Both the position numbers and the translations under genes were made by a program. 25,489 bases of DNA, from the IMG/VR virus record IMGVR_UViG_3300043313_000520, positions 1-25,489 of that record, one strand, 5' to 3'. The notes beneath the pieces were generated by a model, which saw only the letters and a program-made list of their open reading frames with translations, did not search any database and was not told the origin of the DNA. The DNA is from a virus. This document shows, piece by piece, positions 25,378 through 25,489 of the stretch (its first letter is position 1; each line of letters starts with the position of its first letter).

Positions 25378-25489
25378 TGGCCGAGTCACGGGCCACCGTC
25401 CAGATGCACCTGGAGACGCTGGAGCGCACCATCCGCAACATGCGAGCGTCCGGCCCCGGCGGCACCCTCGCCCTCCGGGGAGAGCGGCG
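25377..25489 (+). CDS. Partial gene at window end
   Basis: ATG 25377 overlaps the previous TGA (TGATG) and the frame stays open for 37 codons to the end of the window. The visible part begins MAESRATVQMHLETLERTIR and is helical and basic. Nothing more can be said. Confidence 0.6.
   Translation, partial: MAESRATVQMHLETLERTIRNMRASGPGGTLALRGER

Overview
The window is a high-GC, densely packed stretch of a tailed actinobacteriophage genome (siphovirus-like), or a prophage of that kind. The evidence is a collagen-like tail fibre with a tail-collar domain, a carbohydrate-binding tail-associated protein, an M23 lysin, a lambda-exonuclease/ERF recombination pair, SSB, DUF932, a replication-initiator-like gene and a large terminase. 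Almost every gene is on the plus strand, with ATGA/GTGA/TGATG overlaps and frequent GTG starts. A DUF2510 domain points to an actinobacterial host. No tRNA, rRNA, CRISPR array, integrase or obvious immunity repressor was found, so lifestyle is undecided.

Layout. 1-3281: end of the structural/lysis block (tail fibre, tandem chitin-binding-like protein, M23 lysin, small membrane protein). 3351-5121: small genes and a membrane-anchored DUF2510-PASTA-DUF4352-like protein, closed by a terminator. 5250-9829: recombination and replication (YqaJ exonuclease, ERF annealing protein, HNH nuclease, and a winged-helix replication-like gene carrying internal 22-bp iterons). 9879-12939: small DNA-binding proteins, DUF932, winged helix and SSB. 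12940-13249: a 310-bp non-coding region holding a candidate small RNA and a promoter. 13250-14698: AlpA-like HTH and a Phd/RelE-type toxin-antitoxin pair. 14827-19285: many small accessory genes, including a Cys-His-Asp (papain-like) protein and several zinc-knuckle proteins. 19327-21505: membrane protein, possible small terminase, large terminase. 21545-25489: coiled-coil genes, two minus-strand genes and further small genes, including an ADP-ribosyltransferase-like protein and microproteins.

The most striking feature is regulatory. A 14-bp imperfect palindrome, CTAAC-N4-GTTAG (or ATTAG/GTTCG variants), occurs about 27 times, almost always in intergenic spaces. Its right arm repeatedly supplies the -35 box (TTAGGT/C) or the first bases of the -10 box (TAGACT/TAGCAT), so the site is built into the promoter. 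Ten promoters continue into a conserved 5' leader that starts GTAAGCCCGGTTAGG and ends AAAGGAAYCCCC next to the start codon. A second class places the -10 box only 6-8 nt before the start codon and should give leaderless mRNAs. A second palindrome family (GTAGGGG-N3-CCCCTAC) accompanies several leaderless promoters. Together these look like a phage-wide operator/promoter network analogous in logic to cluster A stoperators or cluster K start-associated sequences of mycobacteriophages, but with a different sequence. The cognate regulator is not established; the HTH proteins at 10610, 12053 and 13250 are candidates.
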